Program-made: the position numbers and the translations under genes | Assembly (NCBI RefSeq): GCF_022539665.2 | Contig: NC_081336.1 | Coordinates: forward strand, 7,540,778-7,604,777 | Reading direction: 5' to 3' | Length of the DNA: 64,000 nt | Origin: Daphnia carinata | Lineage: Eukaryota > Arthropoda > Branchiopoda > Diplostraca > Daphniidae | In this document: in pieces, positions 28,489-41,349 of the stretch | Position numbering within the stretch: position 1 is the first letter of the stretch | How the letters are laid out: the number at the start of each line of letters is the position of its first letter | Notes under the pieces: generated by a model | The model's database searches: none | What the model saw: only the letters and a program-made list of their open reading frames with translations | What the model was told of the DNA's origin: nothing

Positions 28489-29723
28489 ATGTATGGAACA
28501 GAATCAGATAATGGAAATTGGGACCACATGCTGGATGGAACCATAGAAAGTCTCTTCAATAATGCAAACGCAGAGGACGAGCATGGAGAACTTGAGAAAC
28601 TCGATAACCAGCACCAGCTGCTGCCAACTTCATCGTCCATGTTGGCTGGTAAAAGTTCGCCCATTTCCGCCCTCATGGCTGACCTGATTAGTATACGTTA
28701 TTTCCGCCCATGTGGTGATGAGAATACCCATGAAACTCTTAATAACTACATTTGTGTATTTTGTGTTCCAAATTTTTTCTTTGCTTTTTTGTCACTTATT
28801 ATTTTCCTTGAATTATATTGATCAATGTGATAAGGTGCTGCAGAGTGGCTGGAGGCTGATGAAATACAGACGATGAACCAGCTAGTGACCTCAATGTCAG
28901 CTGCACTTGATGAAATGGAGTGGGACAGAAGGAAGTGTAAATCATCTCTAGGTGACTGCCTTCACCACTTTGAGAAGCTGAAATCTGGATCTTCTCTTTG
29001 GATGTGTCGACTTGATTGGCTGCATCAGGCAATCACTCACGATCCTGATATGGTAATAGCATTTGGCATTTTATTCAAACATCTCCAAACTTGCACTCAC
29101 ACACACACACACAAAGCATTGAACATCTGCATACCAGCAGGATTTCATCAACCATCACCAATTCAACTAGAGTTATGTATCCCTGTTTTTAAATGTTTTT
29201 TTTTGTTGTTGTCGTGTGTGTGTGTGTGTGTGTCTACATGTTATGTGTATTGTTATATCTTGCCTAACTGTGAACAGGTCAAAATGGGGAGGAGCAATGA
29301 TGAAGGAGACCTGCATAAGATGAACAAGTCCCAGCAGATGATTCGCCCAGAAAAACGTGGAGGTATTTGTCGATTTGAAAACGATTCAATTAAGGTTGGA
29401 TTATTCCTTTTTCTTTCCCTTTTCTTTTTTTTTCTTTTCTTTTTTTGGGTGTGTGTGTATGTCGTCTTCTGGTTTTTATAGACGTTGACCGAGGGGAAGG
29501 AGACTCTTCGTCGCTGCTCTTGGCAACATTTCAAGGACCCGACGACGGCGAGATTCTGAGCCGGATTGATCTTTTAAAGAGGAACGCCGTCTCTTTTTCT
29601 AGCGGCAACCAGCCGCAGAGAGACGAGGCCCAGCAGCAGCAGCCCAGTCTTCTCTTCTCCTCTTCTCGGATGGTGACGATGAGCCCACCAACAACGCCCG
29701 GTATGAGTCGAAACGGTCACTAA
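28489..29723 (+). CDS. Unrecognised multi-exon gene
   Basis: I do not recognise this protein. Exons 28489-28690, 28835-29052, 29278-29362 and 29482-29723 join in phase to 747 nt or 248 residues. The N-terminus is acidic (MYGTESDNGNWDHMLDGTIE), the centre has a helical segment (MNQLVTSMSAALDEMEWDRR) followed by a Cys/His/Trp-bearing stretch (LHHFEKL..LWMCRLDWLHQ), and the C-terminus is Ser/Gln-rich with QQQQ and SPPTTP. No signal peptide or membrane helix. A competing donor at 29394 lengthens exon 3 to 29278-29394 and shifts the last exon into another frame that stops at 29557-29559, giving 204 residues ending CSWQHFKDP.TARF-like. Both versions are open. A GT repeat and a CA repeat lie in intron 2. 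Confidence 0.65.
29096..29233. repeat. CA and GT microsatellites inside an intron
   Basis: A CA run ends at about 29113 and a GT run covers about 29215-29233, both in intron 2 of the unrecognised gene. They are complementary and could pair within the pre-mRNA. Confidence 0.8.
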
Positions 29724-31626
29724 TATTACTGCTGCTTCGGTTGCAAGACGAGGAGGGAGGAGGAAAAGAAAAAAAAAAGTGGATGAAAATCGAGCCAAGT
29801 TGCTATGCTGCTGCTGCTGCTGCTGCTTGCCACTATCCCGTCAAGTCAAATTGCCAGAAACGCTTGAAGCGACGTCGCCGCTGGAAACGGACAAGGGATA
29901 AGCTATAGTAACCGGTGTACCAAACAAGCAAATAGCAACCGACGACCCAGGAGCGACAAAAACTGAAAATGAAAAAGAACAGCCGGAAAAGTTCCAAAAT
30001 AGCGATCCACACACGGGGCCCGCCCGTTTCTTTTTTTTTTTTTTTCCCCTTTCTTTTCTTTTTTTTTTTTTTTCTAATATAAGTTTTATTTTTATTTTAT
30101 TCTAATTCTTGCTTTTATTTTTTTTTTCTCAGCAGCTACGGCCGAATCGATCAAAATAATATCCGAGGTGAGGCTATAATTACTTCCATCCTGTGCCACC
30201 GTGTTGGACGTTGTGAGTGTATCTGTGTGTGTGTGTGTGTGTTACATCCGCCGTGTATCTATAATAAAACTTTCGTGAAAAAAAAAACTAAAGAGATGCA
30301 GCACACCGAGAAGAGGGGGGGGGCATCGAATGGAGAGAGGAAGATAAGAGAGATCAGCGGGAGGGCCTGGAGGGAGGGAATCTGTGTGACACTTTGACAG
30401 TTTTCTTTCTTTTTTTTTTTTTCTTTTTTCCTAGTTCTTCGAAAAAGAATGTTGATCCGGTTTTACTTCCAGGATACTTCGTTCATAACGGAAAAAAAAA
30501 CAAAACAATACAAAACAAACAGAAGAACCCCCCTCAGGAAAAAAGAAACATACGGTAATAAATAAATACAATTTGTTTTAATTGGGGGAGAGGAGGGAAA
30601 CAAAAAAAAAAAATCAGAGGTGTTTCAATTTCCTTGCTAATTCTATTCTAACGTCATTTTTTTTTTTTTTTTTGTTTCTTCCTCTGTGAACAGATAAATA
30701 GAAGAGACGTAACATAAGGAAAAATGAGACATCATTGCAAGTGGTACGCGTCGCACACAGGTAAACAAAACATTTTCCCTTTCGTCCGTCCTTGTTCTTT
30801 TTCCATGTCTTCGCACGATGAATGGTGTTGACGTAAGTGTGTCTTTTGTTGAAACCAAAAGGAAATCGTTTTCAGTTTGAAAAAAAAAAAAAAAAAAGAG
30901 AAAACAAACTTGCCACGCAACCCAATGGCGGAGGGACAGGAAACAAAACGAAAAGAAAAAAGAAGATGTCGAACTAACACACGCACACATCAGTTATTAT
31001 CACAAGGCACTTGTCACTGTCGTCGTTTCTCTTCGAAATGGACACGAAACACACTCGAGAAAGAGGCAACTGCTAAAGGGGGGGGGGGGGGACATTAAAA
31101 GAAGAAAAAAAAACGGACTGCAGGTTGAGATGTGAACACGAAATAAGAAAAAAAAAAAAAAAAAAAGAGTTTTGTCTTCCTTCACTTGTTTTGTACACGT
31201 CACACGCAGGGTAAACTCGTTGATGTCGTCAGGTACACAACGAGTAAGACCCGTATACACATCAAACAGAAAACATCGCAATCAAAATGTTTGTCCTTTT
31301 TTTTTTTTTTTTTTTTTTTTCATTCCTTTTCAATTCAAATGTTACAACATCGAAAACGGGGCTCTAAAAAAAAAAAAAAAAAAAAAGTTTTTTTTTTTTT
31401 TTTCTAATTCAAAGTTTTATTTCCTCATACACTTGGTTCAAAATTTGGCGGGGAAAACAAAAGGAAATTTAAACCTAAAAAAAATTTAGAACTCCTCTCT
31501 AATGCATTTTTCTTTTCTTGTTTTTTTTTTAGATTGTTTTGCTTGAGATGTTTTGTTGTTGTATGTTTATTTTGTTTACTTAAATAATTCACTTGTTTTT
31601 TTTGTTTTTTTTTTTTAAAATTTTGT
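29724..31626. other. Homopolymer-rich flank between the unrecognised gene and the homeobox gene
   Basis: No supported gene. Includes a CTG/CAG-type run (about 29805-29828), many T and A tracts of 10-25 nt, a GT repeat at about 30224-30242, a G tract near 31079-31091, and long T (31298-31320) and A (31366-31385) tracts. Likely 3' UTRs of the two flanking convergent genes. Confidence 0.5.
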
Positions 31627-33216
31627 TTAGACGGAAGAAGGCGATCGTGGCGCCGGTGGGGATGAAGCGTCGTCGCTATTGATGTCGTCGTTCTCGCCAG
31701 CGCTGGCGATATCGTCGTTTGCGTTGGCCGATGCCGGCTGATCGTCGCCGTTTTTACCTTTGGCAGCGGCGGCGGCGGCCGCCGACGACGACGATGTTGA
31801 GGTGCCCTGTTGAGAACTACGGCTGGCCGACTTGAGCTGGGCCAGCTCGGCCGCCGTGTTGGGATCCTGCTTCTTCCATTTGGTGCGCCGATTTTGGAAC
31901 CAAATTTTGATCTAACCCGCAGCCAAAATTTGGTATTTTTAAAAAAATTTTTGCACAAGACGCACCCCACGCAGATTTTGGAAAATGAAAAATGGGCAAT
32001 GTACCTGAGAGCCAGTGACGTTGAGCAGACGGGCAACTTCCTGGCGCTCGTTGGACGACAGGTACTTTTTCTGTTCGAAAATCCGTTCCAGTTCGAAGAG
32101 CTGTTTGCCGGTGAAGGTGGTGCGGGTTTTGCGCGGCCTCGATTGCCCGTTGGCCGGATCGCCACCGCCGCCGGAATGGACCAGGTCGGCCACGGTCACC
32201 ATGTTCTGGTGGTGATGGCCGTCCTTGTTCTTCCTGCGCTTGTTGCCGCCGCCGCCGCCGCCACCGCCGCTGTTGTTCGACTGGACTTGCTGCTGCTGCT
32301 GTGACTGGACGGGGAAGACGATGCCGGCTGGATCGCTTCCGGCGGCGGCCACGGCGGCCGCTACGACGGCCGCCGCAGCGGCCGTGTTGGTGTCGGACGC
32401 GTGACCGTCGTCGTTGGCCTCGCTGTCGGTCTCGCCGCCGGCCCTCTGCTGCGATTCCTGACATCGGATCACTTCACTCGTTTGCCATAGACGGGCCGCC
32501 GTCAAATAGTACTGGAGCACAGTCGAGAAATTGGCGGCCATTTGCAAATGCGGCTGGACACTACCCCACGGCCCGACGTCCATATCTCCCTCGTCCGTCC
32601 CGCCATCGCTGGCCGGCTCGATAGCGTCGACGACCACTTTGGCGCGTTTGATGGGCGTGCCGGAACTCTCTCGCTCCCTTTCACGCCGACACTTGCTCTT
32701 GTCCAGGCTCAAATCCAACGGCTCGTCACTGATCACCATATCGGCCACATCCACGCACTCGGAAGCCATTCCGTCGTCTTCTTCGTCCTCTTCTTCCTCC
32801 TCCCCCTCCTCTCGGCTAGCGCCTTCGTCGTAACGACGTCGCTCACCTAAGACGAACGGCTCGAACGGGTGGCCGTCGGCGCGCTCGATTTTGCAAATGC
32901 CGGAGCCAATGGCGTTGGAGGCCGTGTGATGATCGGCCGGATGGCTTTTCCAGCCGAGGATGTCGGCGATGGAATGACGCGACGCGGCCGCTGTCTGCAG
33001 GCGATCGCTGCTGCACGCCGATGAATCACTTGGCCGGCGAGCGGGATGCGAGTAGCGAACGTGATGGTGATGACGATGATGATGATGATGATGATTGCGC
33101 TTACTGTTGGCAATGCTGGACGGAAGGGCGGCCACCGAGCCGGCAGACGACACGCACGACGACGAACGAAGATTTAAAGCAGAAGAAGCTCGGTCCGGCC
33201 GACACCACGTCGTCAT
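31627..33216 (-). CDS. NK-like (NKL subclass) homeobox transcription factor, NK7.1/Nedx-type
   Basis: Nuclear DNA-binding repressor-type protein. Two exons: 32005-33216 and 31627-31911; 498 residues. The homeodomain spans about residues 361-420: PRKTRTTFTGKQLFELERIF, then YLSSNERQEVARLLNV, then IKIWFQNRRTKWKKQ, with W48, F49, Q50, N51. The single intron falls between homeodomain positions 44 and 45. Position 45 is Ile where Val is usual. Upstream are HSIADILGW (81-89), an eh1/TN-like Groucho motif, and PLDLSL (166-171), a consensus CtBP-binding motif. Low-complexity tracts: His (42-52), Glu/Asp (138-148), Ala (279-292), Gln (306-310), Gly (317-324). RTTFTG and LLNVT recall the NK7.1/Nedx class, but that assignment is from memory. 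The ATG at 33216 follows an in-frame stop at 33223-33225. Confidence 0.87.
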
Positions 33217-33261
33217 TGCTCGTCAACGGCAACGGAACACCGGCCATGTGAGAATTGGAAA

Positions 33262-33281
33262 ACACACACACACACACACAC
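33262..33281. repeat. CA microsatellite near the homeobox 5' end
   Basis: (CA)n of about 10 units, 46 bp upstream of the homeobox ATG on its minus-strand 5' side; GT repeat in the probable 5' UTR or promoter. Confidence 0.85.
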
Positions 33282-34906
33282 TGCGCCAGTCGAACAACGC
33301 CGCCGAGTTTCTTTTGTTTTTGGATTCTTCGAAAAAAAAAAAAAAAAAACGTTTTGCGGCTTTTCGTTGTGAACAGGTGAGACACTCGAATTTTATTTCT
33401 TTCTGTTTTTGTTTTTTTTTGAGAGAAAAAAAAAAAAAAAAAAAAAAACAATGAAAAATATTTTTATTCATCATATGGCAATCATTTTCTAATTTTTAAT
33501 TGATTTTTGATTTTGATTGGATAGAACGGGACAAGAAAGAAGTGTGGCCTCTATTGGGTGCATACAAAGTGACGCATCCGTTTCATATTTGGTTGACGAC
33601 TCGCGTTCGAACCGAGATGTGGGCGACGCGCACACACACACACACACACAGCCGGATGGTGCGGTGCAATAGCAGCTCCGTCTACCCTTCCTCCCCGCCG
33701 TTTGCGTTATCTCATCAAAGTTATACACCAAATAAGGTCAGTACAGCAACCACCAAACGAAAACCCGTTGGCTCTGCCCTTTTTGTCGTTGATTAAGTTT
33801 TTTTTTTTTGTTTTCTTTCTTTCCCCACTCGTTTTTTGTTTTTTGCGGGTTTCGTACACGAAGAGTTGAGTCATCACAAATCATCAGACACATAACCCCT
33901 TTCTATTCCCCCACTCCCCCCCTCCTTCACTACAATTTAGAAGCTTCACATCGTCGCGACATGATCGGTTTCCCATTTGACAGACGAATCAGAGATAGAC
34001 ACACACACACACACACACACAAAAAAACATGTGGGTTAACGTTTTTTGGTTTTGTGTGTGTGTGTGTTTAGAGATTTCCCCTATGTGACTATCAAATAAC
34101 CATTGCTCATAGGGAAGCTCATTGCCCGGTGCACGTCAAAGTGGGAGGGGTTAGATCGTCATAGGAATATTCAAAAAAAAAAAAAAGAAAAGAAACGGTT
34201 TTGAAATAAGAATAAGAGAGAGAGAAAGGCCAACAATGATGTAGCGCTATCTCGCCCATTTGGCTGATTACGAACTGTGTATGCGCGCGCCCCTTTTTGC
34301 TGCTATTGATCATATACGGTACGTCATACGGTACGCTATTTTTTTTTTTTTTTTTTTTTTTTCTAGAGACAGTTAGCGAAGCGAAACTAAATCATGTTGG
34401 AAAAGGACATTGTTTTTGATTTGTTGATTGGAAATATTTATTTATTTATTTTTTTTTTAAATGAAGTGGTGCATGTCAGTGTTGTTAATTACTTAGGATA
34501 ATGACGTTGCGGGAAGGGGGGGGGATTTCGATTAATCAGTGTTTTTTGATTGAAATTAAGGAGGTCTAATTTAGACTTCGGAGAAAGAAAGGGGGGGGGA
34601 TATTGAAAGTGCGTTTTCTTGGAATGAATGGGGGAATTTTTTTTTTTTTAAGAAAAGAAAATGGAATATTTTCAATCGTATCGCCCCCTTTTTTTTTTTT
34701 CGGAAAGATCGAATCTTTCGTACGTAATTAAGAGCCGAAAATTCGGTAGGAAAATGGAAGTTTTCTAATCGATGAAATGTCATTTTTTGTTTTCAAAGAA
34801 AAACTTTGGGTCGTTGCTTGAACACGCACGCACACTCAAAGTGGGATACGTTTTTTCAGTTTTTGGCTGTGGCTTTTGTGGCATGTCTGTGTGGGTTTTA
34901 CGTAAC

Positions 34907-34953
34907 GCACACACAGACACACACACACACACAGACACGCACACACACACACA
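34907..34953. repeat. Interrupted CA microsatellite
   Basis: CA repeat with two CAGACAC interruptions. Confidence 0.85.
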
Positions 34954-35169
34954 GCCAAGCGAAGGGGAAAGAAAAAGAACGTTTCGAATTTCACGTTCGT
35001 CATTCCCTGCCGTCCAATTAAAAATAACAGTTTGAGAATTGGTCCCTTTTTTTTTTTTTTTTTTTTTTTTTTTGCTTCTTAGCCAAAAAGAAAAAAAAAA
35101 AAAAAAAAAAATGTCAAATTCCCCTTTTCTTTCGTGACCGGATCGCCAGCTGATTTTCGTGCGTGCGGG

Positions 35170-35200
<31 letters not shown>

Positions 35201-37560
35201 ACGAAAACGGATGAAATGATAGAGCGTTCATGATGGTAATATTCACGAGTTCTTTAGGGGGTCTTGCAAGTGGGACGAGTGGTGGTGGTGGGGCGAAAAG
35301 AAAAAAAAAAAAAAGATGAGGGCCGCGCGTTTTCGATCCTTTTTTGGGGAATTTTTTTTTTTAGGTGGGCGGGTGAGATACAAAAAGTTGGTCGTCAAAA
35401 ACCAAATCCGATGCGTACAATCAAAAGGAATTTTTTTTTTTTTTTTTTTTAATTAAAAAAAAAAAAAAAGAAGTAATTCTAACCAGTGGCTTTTTTTTTG
35501 TATTTTTTTTTTTTTAAATCAATGCCGCATAATTTTAAATGCGTTTGATTCATCGTTAGGATGAGCGTGCGGTATAGTTTTAAAAATCTATTTTTTTGTC
35601 GTCGTTGTTAGGCAACTGTTTTCTGCTTTGTATTTCGGAACGATCGAATCTGATGATGGCTGGCGCGCGCTCTCTGACGGGCAAAAATAAACTCGACGAT
35701 CGCGTTATGAATAAATAATTTCCAACACCCACAAGACGACGTCTGTCTCTTGTATAAATATCAACCAAAAAGAAAAAAAAAATTATTCTTTTCCTGGTTA
35801 CGCGTATTATACGATCACGCATCTCAACCCGTTCCTCTTTTTCTTTTTCTCTTTTTTTTTTCTTCTTCTTCTCTAACTGACCTTCAACAAATCAAGAAAG
35901 AAAAAAAAAAAAAAAAAAAGAATCTTTTTCCGTTTCGAAATTTTATGGTTGACTGCGTGAATTTTTTCCAATCTATTTCGACTCGAACAAATTCATTTTT
36001 TTTTTTTTTTCCTTTAAAAAGAAAAAAAAAAATGATCCGGTAGCTGACGACTTGATTCTCTGCCTTATTTTTCACTAATACGCAAATGAACTGGCTGCGC
36101 ACGAAATGAACAAAGATTTCGACCGTTTTCTTTTCTTTTTTTTTCTTCTCATTCCCAAAAACGAGGAGGTTAAAAAAACGAGATTGGAATGCAGACAAAC
36201 GAGATGATGATGGCCGAGAAGAGAGCTATCCTATAAAGCAATAGTTTCTTGTTGTTGTTATAGGAGTAGTAGCACAAGTTGGGGTTTTTCTTTTTTTTTT
36301 TTTTTTTTTTTTGTTTTTTATGAGAACGAAATCCGTGAACTATAAAGGAGAGAATCAAGACTTCGTGTCAAGTTTATAGAAACAGCTGCAGGGGGTATAA
36401 ACACAGCCATAATAGTGCTTTCGAAATAGAAGAAGAAGAACTTGTACAACACAATCTTTTTCTACCCTCTTCCATTCCTATTTATTTTCTAATGTCCAGT
36501 CCCGCTTTTTTTTTATTTATGTTAATTAATTCGGAACGAACGCATTTCCTTGTTGTTTTTTTTTTTAAACAGCCTCTGGGCGGCGTTCGATTTAATTTTT
36601 GGATTAATAACGTTAACGACTCGATCGCCATTATACTCCCGTTTGGCGAACGATCGTTTAAAACATTTCCGATTTGTAATGGGAAATCGATTGCGCAAGC
36701 GATTTGCAAGGATCTTATTCAGAGAAAGGGGGGGGGAGGTTCTAAAAACCCACACACACACACACACATACAAACTGCCAAAACACGTCAGGTTGACTCA
36801 CCTTTTCTTGTTTCCTTTTGGTTAAGGTAAGAGACTTTGGGCAAGGAAGGCAGAGAGGGAAGCGGGAGGTGGGGGGGGGGGATTTTCAATGGTTTTTTTT
36901 TGGTTGTGTAATTGGATGATGATGTCACTGGAGACGGCGGCGGTCAGCCGTCTCGGCGCAGATCTTTTTTTTTTTTTTTTTTTTTTTTTTCTTAAACAAT
37001 TCGCACACACGGAATACACACACACACACACAAACTGGCACTCTCTTTTTTTTTTTTCCCCGATTTATTCACGATCGAACGGGGGGTGGCGGAGGAAGGA
37101 GAATTTCACTGGCTAATTTGCGGGTTTTAGGACGAGCGCGGAACTCTTTTGTTATTTCACCACGAATGAATAGAAATGGGGAATTTCCTGCCGAGTCACG
37201 ATTACGAGAAATTGTACACGCGTTTGTTTGCCCGCAGATGATGAAACCAAACACACCAGCGCAGTAGTTTGATCCGCACAGTTTTTTTTTTTTTTTGAAT
37301 TTTTGTTCCGCCAACCAAAAATTTTCAGAACGTTAATTTTGAATTTTTTTTTTTTTTTTTTTTTTTTGCACAAGTAGGAAGGATGAATTGGGACCACACT
37401 GTTTTTGTTTGCGATTTTTCTTTTCTTCGATGACGAAAGAAGAAAAGCAAAATCAAAAACGGGCGATTGTTTTTTGTTTTTTTTTTTGCGCGCGTGAGAT
37501 GCGAGCGGGCGCGTGACTCTGCCGCGACTGATGGCGATACAACTGGCGTATGAGCGGGTC

Positions 37561-37600
37561 TATAAAAGCGACGAGTCAACGAGGAGAAGTCGCGGACGCA

Positions 37601-37635
<35 letters not shown>

Positions 37636-37660
37636 AAAGAGAGAGAGAGAGAGAGAGAAG
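37561..37660. repeat. TATAAAAG followed by compound (CA)n(GA)n microsatellite
   Basis: (CA)n at 37602-37632 runs into (GA)n at 37633-37659. A TATAAAAG box at 37561-37568 on the plus strand lies 34 bp before it. No ORF of note follows. Confidence 0.8.
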
Positions 37661-37833
37661 CTTTTTTTTTTTTTTTTCATGGCCCCATTAGGCAACTTGG
37701 CAATGGTGCGCACCGAGTTCTCTCGCGCTCTCTGTTAGCTCTCTTATATCCTTGTTAAGAGAGACTCCCGATTAGTAGCCAAAACAAGAGTAACATTTTT
37801 ACATATCCCCAATTTCTTTTTCTTTTCTTCTTG

Positions 37834-38010
37834 TTTTTTTTTTTTTTTTTTTTTTTTTTTTGAATGAAAAAAAAAAAACGAGTTAGCTTTTTTTTTTTTT
37901 GGGGGGGGGGGGGGGTTAAGGGGGAATTAGTTTTTTTTTTTTCTTATTTATTTCTTTTTTTTTTTTTTTTTTTTTGAGGGCAAGGAAAAAAAAAAAAAAA
38001 AAAAAAAAAA
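37834..38010. repeat. Cluster of T, G and A homopolymers
   Basis: T tract of about 28 nt at 37834-37861, then A, T, a G tract of about 16, T tracts and an A tract of about 25 at 37986-38010. The opposing T and A tracts could form a snap-back structure. Tract lengths are unreliable in any assembly. Confidence 0.75.
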
Positions 38011-38315
38011 GAGGAATGGGATATAGTTTCATTATTGTTACAATCTTTTGTAATAGTCTCCGGTGAGATGGATCACCTCTTTTGTTTTCTTCCTCATCTC
38101 GAGTGTCATGGAAACGGGGAATAGACACAGCAATGGAGGTTTTCCTTTTTTTTTTTTTTTTTTTTGCCTCTGTTTTATTTTCTGTCTTATAGAAGAAGAA
38201 AAAAAAAGGGCCGATGGCGGCTGACACGTTGATTCTGTTTTTTAGACTGTCATATAAGAAACAGCAGCAGAAAATAGGGAAGGCAAAAAAAAAAAAAGCT
38301 GATTCGATCGGGATT

Positions 38316-38349
<34 letters not shown>

Positions 38350-39905
38350 AAAAAGAGCAACATGAAAGAGAAAAAGAAGAAGAACTTCCCTCTTTTATTT
38401 TTCGTGACTGGGCGCGGGATATGATCCATTCCCCCCCTTTTTTTTGTGTGTTTTCGGTGTACCCTGTGTGTGTGTGTGTGTATCCATCGCCTCCCCCTTT
38501 TTTTTTTTTTTTCCCTTTTTCTCTATATATATTATTACATTTACGTTACATTACATATCCCATCGATATCAATGCTGCGTAATATAGATATATCAATCCC
38601 CCATAGCCGAGGAAGAGAAAACGGAAGAGAAGTCACAAGCTCCGCCCTTTATTTCCTATCTCCAAACCGGCATGGCAATCCTCCCCACCCTTCTCTCCGA
38701 GACAGTTCACCAGGGGCGCACTCGAAACCTTTTTTTTTTTTTTTTTATTCAGTAGATGGTTGTCCCGATCCCCCTCCTTTTTCCCACCCAACCCAACCCC
38801 CCACCCCCCATACTCTAGTTTCATCGGGCACATTATTATCACGATGATTATTTCCTCCCGTTTTTTTTTCTTTTTCTTTACCTTCATCATGTGACGATGA
38901 CACAAAAACGTTTGTGTGTGTTTTTTTTTGTTTTTTTTTGAAAAGAAGAAGACTTGTTCTTCTAGCTCCCTGCTTTTGTTGTTGTAAGCACAAGAAGGGT
39001 CTTACATTGTGTGCGCGTAGAGTTCGTGATTGAAACAAAAGAAGCCAGACCCATTCGTATCCTTGCCAGTCTGCGTGTGACTCGTATAAGAGAACTCCAC
39101 ACACACACACACACAAAAGGGGAGCTGGGAAATCATAATATCTATGTACGTACTTATATTAATATAGATATATTTTTACTATGCTTGTGTGCCTTGTATA
39201 AGGATGCATGGCCGCTGTTTTTCAATGGTTTGGGGGCTCTCTATCGACTGAGCCAATTTATTTTTTGTTTGTTTGTTCTTTTTAAGAAGAAAAAAAAAAA
39301 TCCTAACACTAGGGAACTCTTGTCCGTCTTCCCGTTGAGCGACTACACTCCTCCCCCCCGTTCGCGTTAAATGTCGTGCACACCGGGGGAAAAAAAAAAA
39401 AAAAAAAGATGTTGACACATTTGCGATTTGAAAAATGTCAGCCGATTGTTTTGTCCCTTGTTTGTTTACTTATTATTATTATTTTTTAATAGTTCATTTA
39501 TATTTCGATTGTTTTTTTTTGTTTTTTTTTATAAGTCATTTGCAATAGCCGAAAAGAGTTACACATTTTTTTTTTTTTTTTTTTTTTTGCTATCTGTAAA
39601 AGCTAAGCACAAAAGGGCAAAAAGAAAGAAAAAAAAAAAAAAAAAAAAAAAGGGCGAACCGAGGAGAAGAAGCTGCTGCTCTAGAGCGTTTCCATCCAAA
39701 AACAACTCACTGACGTAATGATAGATGAATAGCAGGGCACCGAGCCATCTGCGCCGCTATCATTTCTAAATAGCCGCTGCTCCTTGCAGCTCTGGCTCTA
39801 TGTGTGCGTGCGCGCGCTCGCTCTCTCTCTCTCTCTCCTACTGTATATTATTGAGCTTTACACACACACACACACACACATACAAGTTATTCGGCAAAAA
39901 GAAAA

Positions 39906-39908
<3 letters not shown>

Positions 39909-39936
<28 letters not shown>
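39909..39936. repeat. 28-nt T tract after CT and CA microsatellites
   Basis: Preceded by CT repeat (about 39820-39837) and CA repeat (about 39860-39880). Confidence 0.8.
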
Positions 39937-39937
<1 letters not shown>

Positions 39938-40219
39938 TTTCGTGCTGTTCTAGTTTTTCTTAAATTCGGGATTGACCTTTCACCCTTTTTCTTCGTTTAA
40001 TACTATGTGCGTACTAATTTGTAGTGCGGGATTCAAAGTGTTATCGTGGCAGTAGATTCGAGTTTTGAAGGAGGGGAGAGATGTATGTAAAACACATGCA
40101 AATGACGTACGAGAAAAATCAGGTCATCAATCGTGTTTCGAGAGGTTGGTGTGTTTATATACACAATAGGGTATCATTCGCTATAGATATGGTGCGTGAG
40201 TAACATCCGGGTTTTTCTC

Positions 40220-40247
<28 letters not shown>
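40220..40247. repeat. GT microsatellite
   Basis: About 13 GT units followed by TATATAT. Confidence 0.85.
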
Positions 40248-40252
<5 letters not shown>

Positions 40253-41349
40253 CGCAACGCTGGCCATGTAATCAAAATGGAGTGAAGCGGGTTTTTTTTT
40301 TTATTATTTCTTTTAGAAATTTTTTTTTTATTTTATTTTTTTCGTTATTCTTGGATCGACACGCGTTTGTGATGCAACCGGATGTTACTACACTCACCGT
40401 ATTTTTTTGCGGGTGCAATTCTGGCTTATTCTACAAACGTCTTGCCTTACCCTTTTAAACGCCTACACCCCTCATTTCTTGTGTGCGGGAAGGAGACGGG
40501 GGGGGGGAGGGGGAAGGGACAGAGAAAGCGTTTACGTTTTGTTTCTATTGCCAATTCAGTTCAGTGGTCGTGTCGAAACTAGTTTTTATTTATTTCTTTT
40601 GTTTCTCCGAATTTTCCGAAATTGACGATGCGGTCTAAACAGCGTCATCGATTCCAATGAATTGCAGACTGCGAGCGCAATGCCTTTCTCTCTCTTAATC
40701 GCCTATCGCAATCCTCCTAAAAACAACAAAACAAAAAATTAGAATCCTAACGCGTAGTGAAAACGTATCGCCCTCAAAACTATCGACATCCATTCGCATT
40801 AACTCGTCGATACAATGAGCTTTTTTTTTTTTTTTTTTTTTCTGATTATGTCTGTTCTCTCTGTATAATAGACGACCTTGCCAGCGAACATGCGCACTGG
40901 CTGCTAAGCCAATTGCTTTTAGCTCGAAATGACGTCCTTAAGAAGGTTATTCTTCCTTTTTTTTTTTTTTTTTTTTTTTTTTGATTTTGTTCGATTGGCG
41001 ACAGCTCATTGATTTATCGGAGATGAGAGATGGCCAGCTTTATGCATACGATACGCCATAATAAATGTGCGTTGTACGAGACTCGGCAGCCGAAAGCACG
41101 GACAGACACTCGACGAGGGCCACATTTGAATAGAGCATCCCGAATCGTATGCATCCAATATGGGCCCACATCATTTTCCAGGGTGAAAAAAACACACACA
41201 CACACACACACACGACAATTCGCTGAGAAATCTTTAAACCACTTAAACCGAGAGAAGAAAAGATGAAGAAAAAAAAAAAAAATGGTAGACAATGTGTAAT
41301 ATATCCGAACCGTTTCTATACACGCACACATGACAAAAGGGTAGAGAGA

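Noticed and set aside
31817-32464. Long minus-strand ORFs in alternative frames over the homeobox exon
   Set aside because: GC-rich coding DNA gives open shadow frames; only one frame contains the homeodomain and joins exon 2 in phase.
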